64,000 bases of DNA from Burkholderiales bacterium (GTDB lineage Bacteria > Pseudomonadota > Gammaproteobacteria > Burkholderiales > Burkholderiaceae): assembly GCA_021287185.1 (NCBI GenBank), contig JAJTAZ010000011.1:280259-344258 (forward strand). Direction: 5' to 3'. A program made the position numbers and the translations under genes. Under the pieces are notes generated by a model that worked only from the letters and a program-made list of their open reading frames with translations, was not told the origin of the DNA and did not search any database. Below are positions 27,160-35,983 of this stretch, one piece after another; the stretch's first letter is position 1, and each line of letters opens with the position of its first letter.

Positions 27160-27187
27160 ATGACCTCTTCGTAATTATGGGTATAAT
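27160..27187 (+). promoter_or_regulatory. Probable promoter of the copper-uptake cluster
   Basis: ATGACC (27160-27165), a 16-base spacer and a perfect TATAAT (27182-27187) lie 35 bases before the DUF2946 ATG. An initiation near 27194 would give a leader of about 29 bases. Confidence 0.5.
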
Positions 27188-27222
27188 GTGGACATCTTTT
27201 CAGTTACAACAGAAATAATTGC

Positions 27223-27627
27223 ATGAGCAGTCGCTTGTACCAACACCTCGAACAATTGCGTCACAAACAAACCCGTTGGGGGCGTTTGTGGTTGCTGGTG
27301 CTGTTGTGCGTGATTTCGATACAAGCCACACAAGGTTATACCTTGTCCAATAGCAGTGCCCATTTTGTGCAAATTTGTACCCAAGATGGCTTACAAGATG
27401 TTGCCGTACAAACGAACGACAATGGCGATTGGGTGATTTTACACCACGATGATATTTGTCAGGCATGTATCACGGTGGTCTTGGGTACACCGCCTTTGAT
27501 GGTAACGTTTGAACGCACTGCTTTAGTTAAATCCATTATAACCGTCACCCCACAAACGGTAAAACTCCCCACAGCATCCCATTGGTCGCCCGCTCGACCG
27601 CAACCCCCTCCTGTTGTTACTTCCTAA
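27223..27627 (+). CDS. DUF2946 family protein, first gene of the copper cluster
   Basis: A 134-residue protein with one N-terminal hydrophobic segment (about 21-35), so it is probably exported or membrane-anchored. The family features are the conserved HFVQICTQDG stretch (Cys52) and the motif HHDDICQAC (74-82), a histidine-rich CxxC site that could bind a metal, followed by a proline-rich tail. DUF2946 genes are often next to copper-related TonB receptors and PCu(A)C chaperones, as here. The biochemical role is not established. A promoter with a perfect -10 box sits just upstream. Confidence 0.8.
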   Translation: MSSRLYQHLEQLRHKQTRWGRLWLLVLLCVISIQATQGYTLSNSSAHFVQICTQDGLQDVAVQTNDNGDWVILHHDDICQACITVVLGTPPLMVTFERTALVKSIITVTPQTVKLPTASHWSPARPQPPPVVTS

Positions 27628-27802
27628 ATTCGCTTAATACTATTGCTTCAACACCTTTGTGCGTCTTGGCATCTTTGGGTTCGCCTGTGCACATGTGTTT
27701 GAGCCTCACGCCTGCATCGTTTGCACGACTGTTGCAACCACGCGCATTGACTCTGCACGCGCTGAACGATGTTGGCACACATTGAAAAATTTTGGAGTAA
27801 CC

Positions 27803-30034
27803 ATGAAACACTGTAATACCAACCAACAACCTGTTTGGGCACTGCGCCCGCTCGTCGCCATCACATTAAGCATTTTTGCAAGCTTAAGTTATGGCGCAGA
27901 ACCCGTTGGCGAAGCCACTTTAGGTTCTATTGAAGTCACCGCAAAAAAAAGCGCCACCTCACCATCAACCGAGCAACTGAAAGCCAATGACCTTACCGCA
28001 CAAAAACCAGCAACCAGCGACACCGCAAGTTTGCTCAAAAATACAGCGGGTGTACAACTGAACACCGCTGGTGGTGTGTCAAGCCTACCGTCCATCCGTG
28101 GCTTGGCCGATGATCGCTTGCGCATTAAGGTCAATGGCATTGATTATATTTCTGCTTGCGCCAACCATATGAACCCCGCACTCTCATACATTGACCCAAC
28201 CCAAGTTGGCAGCATCAAAATCTATTCTGGGGCAATCCCTGTTGGTGTTGGTGGTGACAGTATTGGTGGCGCAATTGTGGTCAACGGCAAAGAACCTCAA
28301 TTTGCTTCAACTGGTCAAATCTTGCGCGCAGGCGAAATCGGCGGTTTCTATCGTTCAAATGGCAATGGCGTTGGTGGCAATCTATCAGCCACTTTGGCAA
28401 CCGACAAATTAAGTTTAAATTTCAACAGTTCAACTGCTCAATCAGACAATTACAAATCAGCAAAGGCCTTTAAACCAGACACAATGGCAACAGGCACCAC
28501 AATAGGCAATCATCTGATTGCGGGCGACGAAGTGGCTTCCTCTGCCTACAACACTCAAAACCACGAATTATCTGCGGCGTATAAAGTTAACAACCACATG
28601 GTGGATGCGAAATTTGGATACCAGCACATCATTAACCAAGGTTTTCCCAATCAACACATGGATATGACTGGCAATGATTCAATCCATTTTAACTTGGGCT
28701 ATAAAGGTGCATACGACTGGGGCAACCTATCGGCCCGTTATTACAATGAATACACCCGTCACAAAATGAACTTTGCCGAAGATAAATTATTTTGGTATGG
28801 GCCGACAGGCACAGTGCCTGGGATGCCAATGGATACGGCGGGTCGCAACATTGGCGCATCACTCAAGGGCGACATTGCCTTATCGGACAACCACATACTC
28901 AAAATTGGCACAGAATACCAACGCTACCGTCTGAATGATTGGTGGAGCCCATCAGGTGGCGGTATGTGGCCCAATACATTTTGGAATATTCATGATGGTC
29001 AACGCGACCGACTTGGCATATTTGGGGACTTAGAATCCAATTGGTCAGAAAAATGGGCAACACAAGTTGGTGTTCGGTATGAGCAGGTCAAAACCAACAC
29101 TGGGACGGTTCAAGGCTACAACACAACCATGGCCAACTATTTAGCAGAATCAAAAGCCTTTAACGCACGTGACCGCAAACGTACTGACCACAACATTGAT
29201 ATCAACCTATCGGCGCGCTATTCACCCAACGACAGCCAAACATTTGAGGGGGCATTCACACGCAAAACTCGCTCGCCTAACTTGTACGAACGCTACACAT
29301 GGTCAACAGGCGGTATGGCAATGGCGATGAACAACTGGGTGAATGATGGCAATGGCTACGTCGGCAACATAGATCTCAAACCTGAAGTTGCACACACTTT
29401 AAGTTTCACCGCCAGTTTAAATAAAGCACAGTGGGGTCTGAAATTTTCACCCTATTACACCGAAGTGAACAATTACATTGATGCGGCTTGCGCACCAGGA
29501 AAAACCTGTAAAGCAGGGCAATTCAATTCATTGACTTTGGTGAATCAAGATGCCCGCTTGTACGGTGCGGATTTATCCGCGTATGCATCACTGGGCTCAA
29601 TTGACGGCGTCGGTGCATTCAAAGCGCAAGCGAGTATTGGCTACATCAAAGGCACCAATAAAACCACTGGTGATAACCTTTACAACATCATGCCGCTCAA
29701 TGGCAAATTGTCATTGACCCATACCCTCGGCAAATGGAGCAACACCATTGAAACCGAGTTAGTCAAATCAAAAGACAATGTGTCACAAGCTCGTTATGAA
29801 ATCAAAACCGCGGGTTATGGCTTGCTTCACTTACGCAGCAGTTATGAGTGGAAAAACCTACGTTTTGATGTCGGTGTTGAAAACCTGTTGAACAAACAAT
29901 ATGCCTTGCCTTTAGGCGGCGCATACATTGGTCAGGGGCGAACCATGTCTCTCAACGGTGCTGGCGCACCGTATGGCATTCAGGTTGCTGGCGCTGGACG
30001 CTCATTTTATGCGGGCATCAATGCGAAATTTTAA
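27803..30034 (+). CDS. TonB-dependent copper receptor (OprC/NosA family)
   Basis: A 743-residue outer-membrane receptor predicted to import copper. A signal peptide (to about Gly31-Ala32) is followed by the TonB-box-like GSIEVTAKK (41-49), a plug domain and a beta barrel ending in aromatic-rich SFYAGINAKF. The copper-receptor hallmarks are the plug motif CANHMNPALSYIDP (119-132) and methionine-rich loops (NQHMDMTG, GMPMDTAG, GGMAMAMNN). ATG 27803 follows TTTGGAG. The gene lies between the DUF2946 gene and a tonB-like gene. Specificity is inferred by family motif. Confidence 0.92.
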   Translation: MKHCNTNQQPVWALRPLVAITLSIFASLSYGAEPVGEATLGSIEVTAKKSATSPSTEQLKANDLTAQKPATSDTASLLKNTAGVQLNTAGGVSSLPSIRGLADDRLRIKVNGIDYISACANHMNPALSYIDPTQVGSIKIYSGAIPVGVGGDSIGGAIVVNGKEPQFASTGQILRAGEIGGFYRSNGNGVGGNLSATLATDKLSLNFNSSTAQSDNYKSAKAFKPDTMATGTTIGNHLIAGDEVASSAYNTQNHELSAAYKVNNHMVDAKFGYQHIINQGFPNQHMDMTGNDSIHFNLGYKGAYDWGNLSARYYNEYTRHKMNFAEDKLFWYGPTGTVPGMPMDTAGRNIGASLKGDIALSDNHILKIGTEYQRYRLNDWWSPSGGGMWPNTFWNIHDGQRDRLGIFGDLESNWSEKWATQVGVRYEQVKTNTGTVQGYNTTMANYLAESKAFNARDRKRTDHNIDINLSARYSPNDSQTFEGAFTRKTRSPNLYERYTWSTGGMAMAMNNWVNDGNGYVGNIDLKPEVAHTLSFTASLNKAQWGLKFSPYYTEVNNYIDAACAPGKTCKAGQFNSLTLVNQDARLYGADLSAYASLGSIDGVGAFKAQASIGYIKGTNKTTGDNLYNIMPLNGKLSLTHTLGKWSNTIETELVKSKDNVSQARYEIKTAGYGLLHLRSSYEWKNLRFDVGVENLLNKQYALPLGGAYIGQGRTMSLNGAGAPYGIQVAGAGRSFYAGINAKF

Positions 30035-30043
30035 TTGACCAAA

Positions 30044-30080
30044 CAAGTGAAGCCTTGAAATTTTTCAACGGCTTCACTTG
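30044..30080 (+). other. Strong hairpin between receptor and tonB genes
   Basis: Two perfect 11-bp arms, CAAGTGAAGCC and GGCTTCACTTG, enclose a 15-base loop in which TTGAA/TTCAA can pair further. It begins 9 bases after the receptor stop. No T-run follows, so it is probably an mRNA processing or stability element rather than a terminator. Confidence 0.6.
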
Positions 30081-30102
30081 AATTTAAAAACAGGTGATTA
30101 CC

Positions 30103-30792
30103 ATGCGATTTAGTCGGCAAGTCAAAATTTGGTTTGTCATAGCACTCGCTCATGCTAGCCTTATTTATCTTTTTTCACGCGCAGATGCCGTCGAAATTGC
30201 ACGCACTTTGGTCTCCGCCACTGTGGTCACCACGGCTCCGCAACCCCAACTGAATGCTGAAGAAACTGAGCGTGCTTTTGTTGAAAAGCCCATGAACACT
30301 CAAACCGTGATGAATCAAAAGGCACTCGCGGACGTATCACACCCAAATGAGGTCAAAAGCAACGCATCAGCCCCATCAAATAATTATGGGGTGCAAAAGA
30401 CAGCCAGAAATTCGGCTTTAACCCCTATAACAAGCGCACGCACATTGACTCAATCATTGAACCAATCTGTTAATGAAACAGCCAACAGCGCGCAAACCAA
30501 ATTTACCGCACCCACTCACATTGGAGGACACCTGCACAACCCAAAACCGCCATATCCAGTTTTATCACAAGATGCGGGCGAACAAGGCGTGGTGACACTC
30601 AGCGCAATGGTTGAAGCCAGTGGTCAACCGTCATCAGTCGATGTGGTCAAAAGTAGCGGTTACACTCGTTTAGACCGTTCCGCACGGGACACCGTATTGA
30701 ACCAATATCGATTTATCCCCGCGACTCAGGGCGGTCACGCAATACGCTATCGCTACCGTTTTGATATTCACTTTAACCTGCAAAAAACTTAA
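30103..30792 (+). CDS. tonB: TonB-like energy transducer
   Basis: A 229-residue TonB-family protein, presumably energising the copper receptor just upstream. It has one N-terminal membrane segment (about 8-25) after a short basic start, a periplasmic spacer of about 110 residues and a C-terminal TonB domain at about 140-227, with PPYPVLSQDAGEQGVVTL, VDVVKSSGYTRLDRSARD and YRFIPATQGG. The spacer is rich in Asn, Ser and Thr and lacks the usual Pro-Glu/Pro-Lys repeats. No exbB or exbD is present. ATG 30103 follows CAGGTG; a GTG at 30094 is also open. Confidence 0.88.
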   Translation: MRFSRQVKIWFVIALAHASLIYLFSRADAVEIARTLVSATVVTTAPQPQLNAEETERAFVEKPMNTQTVMNQKALADVSHPNEVKSNASAPSNNYGVQKTARNSALTPITSARTLTQSLNQSVNETANSAQTKFTAPTHIGGHLHNPKPPYPVLSQDAGEQGVVTLSAMVEASGQPSSVDVVKSSGYTRLDRSARDTVLNQYRFIPATQGGHAIRYRYRFDIHFNLQKT

Positions 30793-30821
30793 GCATTCTT
30801 AATATCTTGAAAGGAACGCCA

Positions 30822-31274
30822 ATGAAACACCACTCAATCCACACCACTTTAAGTGCGATACTGCTAAGCAGCACCATTTTACTCAGCCCATCAGTCTGCG
30901 CAAAAACGGTCGCAAGTGATGCATGGGCCCGTGCAACCGTTGCTGGGCAAAACATGGGCGGCGCGTTTATGACGCTCACTTCAGATCGCAATGCCAAATT
31001 AGTCAGCGCATTCAGTCCAGCCTCGCAGGAAGTACAGTTACACTCTATGGTCATGGAGGGTGAGCGCATGGTCATGCAACAGGTACGCTCAATTGATTTG
31101 CCTGCAAACACTGCGGTGGCTTTAACGGGGCAATATCATTTGATGTTGATGGGACTCAAATCCCCACTCACGGAGGGTACAAGCATTCCCGTGACTTTGA
31201 CCATCAAATTGGCCTCGGGTTATACCGAAAAATTATCATTACAAGTCCCTGTGAAAGCCCTTTCAACGCGATAA
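30822..31274 (+). CDS. PCu(A)C copper chaperone
   Basis: A 150-residue periplasmic protein that carries Cu(I), generally to the Cu-A or Cu-B site of cytochrome oxidase. A signal peptide ends near SVCA (residue 27). The copper motif of the family, H-x10-M followed after about 20 residues by H-x-M, is visible as His74, Met85, His106 and Met108 (QYHLMLMGLK). ATG 30822 follows AAAGGAA. It is the last gene of the copper cluster; no Sco1 gene is adjacent. The receptor presumably brings copper in and this protein binds it in the periplasm. Confidence 0.9.
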   Translation: MKHHSIHTTLSAILLSSTILLSPSVCAKTVASDAWARATVAGQNMGGAFMTLTSDRNAKLVSAFSPASQEVQLHSMVMEGERMVMQQVRSIDLPANTAVALTGQYHLMLMGLKSPLTEGTSIPVTLTIKLASGYTEKLSLQVPVKALSTR

Positions 31275-31361
31275 TTTTTTGGCGTGGTGTCGTTTTTAGT
31301 GAGTATATGGTGTGTATATAGTCATACTTCTGTGCGACAAGTCAGACCAGTGAACCACAAA

Positions 31362-31393
31362 AAACCCCGTGAACACTGATGTTTACGGGGTTT
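31362..31393. terminator. Bidirectional terminator
   Basis: A 13-bp stem (AAACCCCGTGAAC with GTTTACGGGGTTT, one G-T pair) around a 6-base loop, with six A on the left. It can stop the tRNA operon on the minus strand (a T6 run on that strand) and the copper cluster on the plus strand. Confidence 0.87.
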
Positions 31394-31427
31394 GTTTGCT
31401 AACCTGAGGCGTTGCTGGTTATTAAAG

Positions 31428-31504
31428 TGGGGTGGCTGATGGGGCTCGAACCCACGACAACAGGAATCACAATCCTGGACTCTACCAACTGAGCTACAGC
31501 CACC
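31428..31504 (-). tRNA. tRNA-His (GTG)
   Basis: A complete cloverleaf with anticodon GTG. Acceptor arms GTGGCTG/CAGCCAC, D arm TAGCTCAGTTGGTAGA, T arm GTGGGTTCGAGCCC. The 3' CCA is encoded and the extra G at -1, opposite C73, is present, as required for histidine tRNA. Confidence 0.97.
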
Positions 31505-31530
31505 ACTGAAACAATTACGACCAAACCAAC

Positions 31531-31607
<77 letters not shown>

Positions 31608-31634
31608 ATTACATAATCACTGAAAGGCGAAATT

Positions 31635-31711
<77 letters not shown>

Positions 31712-31720
31712 AGAAGTGAG

Positions 31721-31749
31721 ATTATATGCGCTCTCACCGTTTAATGCAA
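31721..31749 (-). promoter_or_regulatory. Promoter of the tRNA-Pro/Arg/His operon
   Basis: On the minus strand TTGCAT (31744-31749), a 17-base spacer and a perfect TATAAT (31721-31726) end ten bases before the tRNA-Pro 5' end. Confidence 0.65.
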
Positions 31750-31818
31750 GCCTTTATCCAAACAAAAACAGGCGTTTAAGGACACTTATTTGGCCACATC
31801 TTTTGGTTTTGACTTTAT

Positions 31819-32358
31819 TTAAAAAATTTCTGGTCGATTATTCGAGCGATTGTCATCGCTGTATTGAGCCGTCTGTGGAAAGTGCTGACACAAAATCACA
31901 TCCATCTCAGAAATCACTTGCGCCAAGCCCTCGCCCCATGTGTGTTGCTTGGCGTGGTGATTCAACGATTGCACCCATGCATTCCATTGATGTTGTGGGA
32001 CTACCTGAGCAAGAGAACGGTCAGCAACGATTTCAATGCGTTTGTCCGCCCACAAAAGGTAAATCAGTACGCCATTATTTTGTGGCGTATCCCAAACCTG
32101 CATTTTGCCAAAAGCATTCCACGCACGTTCACGCGCACAGGCCTTGCGCTTGAGATATGCCCATGGCAAACGTGCTTCAATGGCCACAGCAATTTCTGCC
32201 GTGTGGTTTTTTTCTGACGCCTCGATGAGATCCGCAATGCGCTCACGTTCGGACGCGCTTAATATTGTCTGAACTCTCCACGAGAACGCCATCCAATGAC
32301 GTATGATGCGCGCGATGTATTCGCATGAATTCAGTTTAAGGGGTGGAAAGTGTTTCAT
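31819..32358 (-). CDS. TPM-domain protein (cytoplasmic, second of pair)
   Basis: A 179-residue protein with a TPM (DUF477) domain from about 35 to 140: LSASERERIADLIEASEKNHTAEIAVAIEA, then NNGVLIYLLWADKRIEIVADRSLAQVV. There is no signal peptide. TPM domains of this type are often fused or adjacent to LemA and may act in envelope quality control, but the function is unknown. Its ATG overlaps the stop of the preceding TPM gene (TAATG) with GGAAG eight to six bases upstream, so the two are coupled. Confidence 0.83.
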   Translation of the reverse strand: MKHFPPLKLNSCEYIARIIRHWMAFSWRVQTILSASERERIADLIEASEKNHTAEIAVAIEARLPWAYLKRKACARERAWNAFGKMQVWDTPQNNGVLIYLLWADKRIEIVADRSLAQVVPQHQWNAWVQSLNHHAKQHTWGEGLAQVISEMDVILCQHFPQTAQYSDDNRSNNRPEIF

Positions 32359-33323
32359 TACCAACTTCCTCCTGCGCCACCACCACCTGCATCACCGCCA
32401 CCGCCAGAGCCACCCCAGCCACCGCCACCCATGCCACCTGATGAACCGCCCCAGCCACCGCCCATGCCGCCACCCAAACCACCACCCCAAAAGATGTCGT
32501 TGTTGCGATGGTTATTTGATGTGCGATGGGTTGCCATCTGAAATGAGCGACTGCCAAAAATCAAAATAAATAACAACACCATCAGACCTGCGCCCACACC
32601 CCAAAACAATGCGCTGGTCATACTATAGGCAATCAATCCCGCAACGCCACCTGCGGGTGGTGCAATGAGCCAGCGGTTGGTTGCTGCCGCGATGTTCGAG
32701 CCGATGATGGACAACACACCAACAAGAATGAGTAAATCGACCAAGCCAGCATCTGCTGAGTCATTTTGGACTTTTGCTGTCGGTGCAGGTAATGACTCGC
32801 CCTCAATCAATTTCATCAACTGGGTGGTGCCTGCATCCAAGCCTTGTGCGTATTGTCCTTGCTTAAACGCAGGGGTAATGGTTTCTGCAATGACTCGTTT
32901 CGCTGCCAAATCAGGGATGGCACCTTCAAGATGGCGCATCACGTACACCCATACCTTGCGGTCATTGCTGGCAACGACAATCAGTACGCCATCACCCACG
33001 CCTTGTCGCCCCAATTTATAAGTCTCGGCAGCGCGCTGCGCGTAACTGAAGATGTCTTCTGGAGCGGTCGTGGGAACAGTGAGTATGGCGATTTGACTGC
33101 CATGCGTTTTTTCAAACTCGAGCAGTTTTTGCGTCAATGCGGCTTTTTGGTTGGCATCCAAAATATTCGCCTGATCCACCACCAGTGAAGTCAACGGCGG
33201 AATCGGTTGCACACTTTGCGCCTGCGCCTGAGTGGTCAAAAGAAAACCAATTGCCAGCAAAACACACGCGCACAGCCAAAGGCGCGCGCGATGTGTCAAC
33301 TGTCCAATACTTGTCATGCTCAT
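32358..33323 (-). CDS. Exported TPM-domain protein with glycine-rich tail (YgcG-like)
   Basis: A 321-residue membrane or periplasmic protein. A signal peptide (cleavage near TQAQAQ) precedes a TPM domain at about 45-170 with LVVDQANILDANQKAAL, GSQIAILTVPTT and GVGDGVLIVVASNDRKVWVYV. Two hydrophobic segments (about 195-245) follow, then a C-terminal glycine-rich tail with repeated GGG and GGW. The function is not known; LemA-associated TPM proteins may take part in stress response at the envelope. The start (ATG 33323 or 33317) is uncertain. Confidence 0.85.
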   Translation of the reverse strand: MSMTSIGQLTHRARLWLCACVLLAIGFLLTTQAQAQSVQPIPPLTSLVVDQANILDANQKAALTQKLLEFEKTHGSQIAILTVPTTAPEDIFSYAQRAAETYKLGRQGVGDGVLIVVASNDRKVWVYVMRHLEGAIPDLAAKRVIAETITPAFKQGQYAQGLDAGTTQLMKLIEGESLPAPTAKVQNDSADAGLVDLLILVGVLSIIGSNIAAATNRWLIAPPAGGVAGLIAYSMTSALFWGVGAGLMVLLFILIFGSRSFQMATHRTSNNHRNNDIFWGGGLGGGMGGGWGGSSGGMGGGGWGGSGGGGDAGGGGAGGSW

Positions 33324-33381
33324 GGTGTGTAATAACCCATAACCGAAGTGGGCATCTGCGCCCACCCAACAACGTCACACA

Positions 33382-34026
33382 TTAAGGTTTGGCCGTTGCA
33401 GGAACTGCTGGCGCAGGCGAGGTTTTCGGCGCACTGCCTGTGTTGAACTCGACCTTAGGTGCAACAGAAATCTCTGCTTCATTGGCAACTGTGTAATTGG
33501 CTTTCGGTTTGTAACCCAGCACCATTGCGGTCAAATTATTGGGGAAGGTGCGCAACGTGGTGTTGTACTGCTGAACACTGTCAATGTAGTTTTTACGTGC
33601 CACAGCAATGCGATTTTCCGTGCCTTCAAGTTGTGTGCGCACATCTTGGAACGCTTGGTTGGCTTTCAAGTTCGGATAGTTTTCGGCCACCACCATCAAA
33701 CGCGACAACGAACCTTGCAATTGATTTTGTGCATCAATGAATTTTTGAAAAGCAACGGGGTCATTGACCAATTCAGGTGTGGCTTTAATGCCCGCCACGG
33801 ACGCACGTGCATTGGTGACATCGGTTAAAACGCTTTTCTCAAAATTTGCTTCGGCTTCGGCAGTTTTCACGATGTTTGGAATCAATTCCGCACGGCGCTG
33901 ATATTGGTTGATGACTTCAGACCATTTGGCTTTAATGGTTTCGTCTTGGGTTTGCATGGTGTTGTAACCACAACCCGTTAACAACATGGTTCCTGCAATA
34001 ACCACAGCGGATAATAATGAACGCAT
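33382..34026 (-). CDS. lemA: LemA family lipoprotein
   Basis: A 214-residue LemA protein of unknown biochemical function. The N-terminal segment ends in LLTGC (Cys19), a lipoprotein signal. The LemA coiled-coil region follows, with GYNTMQTQDETIKAKWSEV, YQRRAELIPNIVKTAE and NYPNLKANQAFQDVRTQLEGTENRIAVARK; the tail is Pro/Ala-rich and lies in the periplasm or outside it. ATG 34026 has AAGGAG six bases upstream. The open frame extends 54 codons further, but these are not needed. It leads a lemA-TPM-TPM operon, a recurring arrangement. Confidence 0.9.
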   Translation of the reverse strand: MRSLLSAVVIAGTMLLTGCGYNTMQTQDETIKAKWSEVINQYQRRAELIPNIVKTAEAEANFEKSVLTDVTNARASVAGIKATPELVNDPVAFQKFIDAQNQLQGSLSRLMVVAENYPNLKANQAFQDVRTQLEGTENRIAVARKNYIDSVQQYNTTLRTFPNNLTAMVLGYKPKANYTVANEAEISVAPKVEFNTGSAPKTSPAPAVPATAKP

Positions 34027-34255
34027 CACGGACTCCTTGTTCAAAGTGTTCAAAAGGGATTTAGATGTCCAACCCAACGGATTGAGCCAATCAGATTGCA
34101 CCAGTATAAACCAGTCCGCATACAAACGTTTTGATTCGAGTGATTTTAATTTAGAGCCACTTTTAAAAAAACAAGCATCCATTACCATCCATTTTAATAC
34201 CTGATGTTTTTCTTTTTAAAATTTATGGTTATGATGACGCACTTGCCGATTTGGC

Positions 34256-34282
34256 AAAAAAAGAGGCCGCCCGAAGGCGACC
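34256..34282 (-). terminator. Second terminator downstream of gltD
   Basis: On the minus strand GGTCGCC-TTCG-GGCGGCC (a 7-bp stem with one G-U pair and a UUCG tetraloop) is followed by TCTTTTTTT. It lies about 100 bases past the terminator at 34381-34412. Confidence 0.82.
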
Positions 34283-34380
34283 CAAATCACACAAAGCAAC
34301 TTTTACAAATACAATCTTTACGGCTTCATTCATTAAAATCAATGGCGTTAATCTGCAGTTTGATTTTTTGAGGCTTTCAA

Positions 34381-34412
34381 AAAAGGTATCCAATATTGCA
34401 AGGATACCTTTT
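34381..34412. terminator. Terminator downstream of gltD
   Basis: An 11-bp perfect stem (AAAAGGTATCC/GGATACCTTTT) with a 9-base loop; T-runs on both strands. It lies 80 bases after gltD and ends the gltBD operon. Confidence 0.88.
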
Positions 34413-34492
34413 CTTTTTTACATCAACCTTACCCGATGCGTTTTTGCAACAATTTAGCGAACTATTTTGTTGCAAATCCCCGTGAATCAGGT

Positions 34493-35962
34493 TCACGCCG
34501 CCAAATCGCTGCGCCCCATCAAGTATTTATCCACCGCGTAGGCTGCTTGACGACCTTCACGAATCGCCCAAACCACCAAAGATTGTCCGCGACGCACGTC
34601 ACCCGCGACAAAAACGCCATCGACATTGGTCTTGTAAGCAAATTCACCCTCGGTACTGGCGTTGGCATTGTTGCGCGCATCTTTATGAATCCCAAACGCA
34701 TCCAACACGGACTGCATGGGGTTGGTAAAACCCATCGCGAGCAATACCAAGTCCGCCTTGATGTCAAACTCACTGCCCGCAATCTCAGTCATTTTGCCAC
34801 CTTGCCATTCAACCCGAACCGCCTTGGCCACTTCAACTTGCCCTTTCGCGCCTTCAAACGATTTGGTGGCAATCGCCCAATCGCGCGTACAACCTTCGTC
34901 ATGACTGGTTGAAGTACGCAACTTCATCGGCCAATACGGCCACACCGAAGTTTCTGATTTATCTTCTTGCTCAACTGGTTTGGGCATGACTTCAATTTGC
35001 GTGATGCTGGCTGCACCATGGCGATTGGCTGTGCCCACACAGTCCGCACCCGTATCACCGCCACCGATGACGAGGACATGTTTGCCTTTGGCACTGATGG
35101 GGTTCGCGCCATCGCCCGCCACTTCGTGGTTTTGTGGAATCAACCACTCCAACGCATAGTGCACACCTTTGAGCTCACGCCCTGGCACGGGCAGATCACG
35201 TGGGGTTTCTGAGCCAATGCTCAAAATCACCGCATCAAATTGCGCTTTGAGTTCATCTGCGCTGATGGTTTCGGTTGAGGTGTTGGCAACACCCGCAACG
35301 TAGTCTTGACTACCGACCGCAACGTTGGTTTTAAACGTCACACCCTCAGCCTGCATCTGTGCCATACGGCGATCAATGATGTGTTTTTCCAATTTAAAGT
35401 CAGGAATACCGTAACGCAACAAGCCACCAATGCGCGAATTTTTTTCAAACAGAGTCACATCATGTCCCGCACGTGCCAATTGCTGCGCGGCCGCCATCCC
35501 CGCAGGTCCCGAGCCGACCACTGCAACCTTTTTACCTGTTTTCACAGACGGAATGCGCGGTGTCACCCAATCCTCGGCATAGGCTTTTTCGACAATCGCC
35601 TGTTCAATGGATTTGATACCGACCGCATCACCATTGATGTTGAGTACACACGCCGCTTCGCAGGGCGCAGGGCAAATACGCCCTGTGAATTCTGGAAAGT
35701 TATTGGTCAACGACAGTGTGCGATACGCACCTTCCCAGTCTTGCAAATACACCAAATCATTAAAGTCAGGGATGATGTTATTGACAGGACAGCCGTTGTG
35801 GCAAAACGGAATGCCGCAATCCATACAGCGCGAACCCTGTTTGCTCGCATCTTCATCTTTTAAGATGTGTACAAATTCTTTGTAATGCTGCACACGGCTT
35901 TCCACTGAATCATAACTTTGGCTAACGCGCGCTTGCTCTAAAAATCCTGTGATTTTTCCCAT
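34493..35962 (-). CDS. gltD: Glutamate synthase, small (beta) subunit
   Basis: The FAD- and Fe-S-containing subunit that passes electrons from NADPH to GltB for glutamate synthesis from glutamine and 2-oxoglutarate. The 489-residue protein has cysteines for the [4Fe-4S] clusters in [15 protein letters not shown] (Cys46, 49, 54, 58), a dinucleotide motif [20 protein letters not shown], a second one [13 protein letters not shown], and a C-terminal [23 protein letters not shown] 35962 follows AAGGAAA. It lies 21 bases after gltB, as in the usual gltBD operon. Confidence 0.96.
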   Translation of the reverse strand: MGKITGFLEQARVSQSYDSVESRVQHYKEFVHILKDEDASKQGSRCMDCGIPFCHNGCPVNNIIPDFNDLVYLQDWEGAYRTLSLTNNFPEFTGRICPAPCEAACVLNINGDAVGIKSIEQAIVEKAYAEDWVTPRIPSVKTGKKVAVVGSGPAGMAAAQQLARAGHDVTLFEKNSRIGGLLRYGIPDFKLEKHIIDRRMAQMQAEGVTFKTNVAVGSQDYVAGVANTSTETISADELKAQFDAVILSIGSETPRDLPVPGRELKGVHYALEWLIPQNHEVAGDGANPISAKGKHVLVIGGGDTGADCVGTANRHGAASITQIEVMPKPVEQEDKSETSVWPYWPMKLRTSTSHDEGCTRDWAIATKSFEGAKGQVEVAKAVRVEWQGGKMTEIAGSEFDIKADLVLLAMGFTNPMQSVLDAFGIHKDARNNANASTEGEFAYKTNVDGVFVAGDVRRGQSLVVWAIREGRQAAYAVDKYLMGRSDLAA

Positions 35963-35983
35963 GATATTTTCCTTGTCCTGTCT

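Larger units (their letters stand above)
34027..34492. other. Intergenic region between gltD and lemA
   Basis: This 466-base stretch, the longest without a protein gene, holds two intrinsic terminators read on the minus strand (34381-34412 and 34256-34282) and the leader of lemA. The 100 bases between the terminators could be a small transcript; a 34-codon minus-strand reading frame there is not convincing. No tRNA or repeat was seen. Confidence 0.5.

Noticed and set aside
27582..27802. 67-codon frame and 48-codon in-frame extension before the copper receptor
   Set aside because: Neither has a ribosome-binding site or recognisable sequence, and the receptor signal peptide begins at 27803 after GGAG.
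32303..32569. Proline-rich plus-strand reading frame
   Set aside because: It is the antisense of the Gly-rich tail of the TPM protein (GGN codons read as CCN). It has no ribosome-binding site.
34251..34457. 68-codon plus-strand frame and 34-codon minus-strand frame between gltD and lemA
   Set aside because: Both run through terminator hairpins and show no protein-like features.
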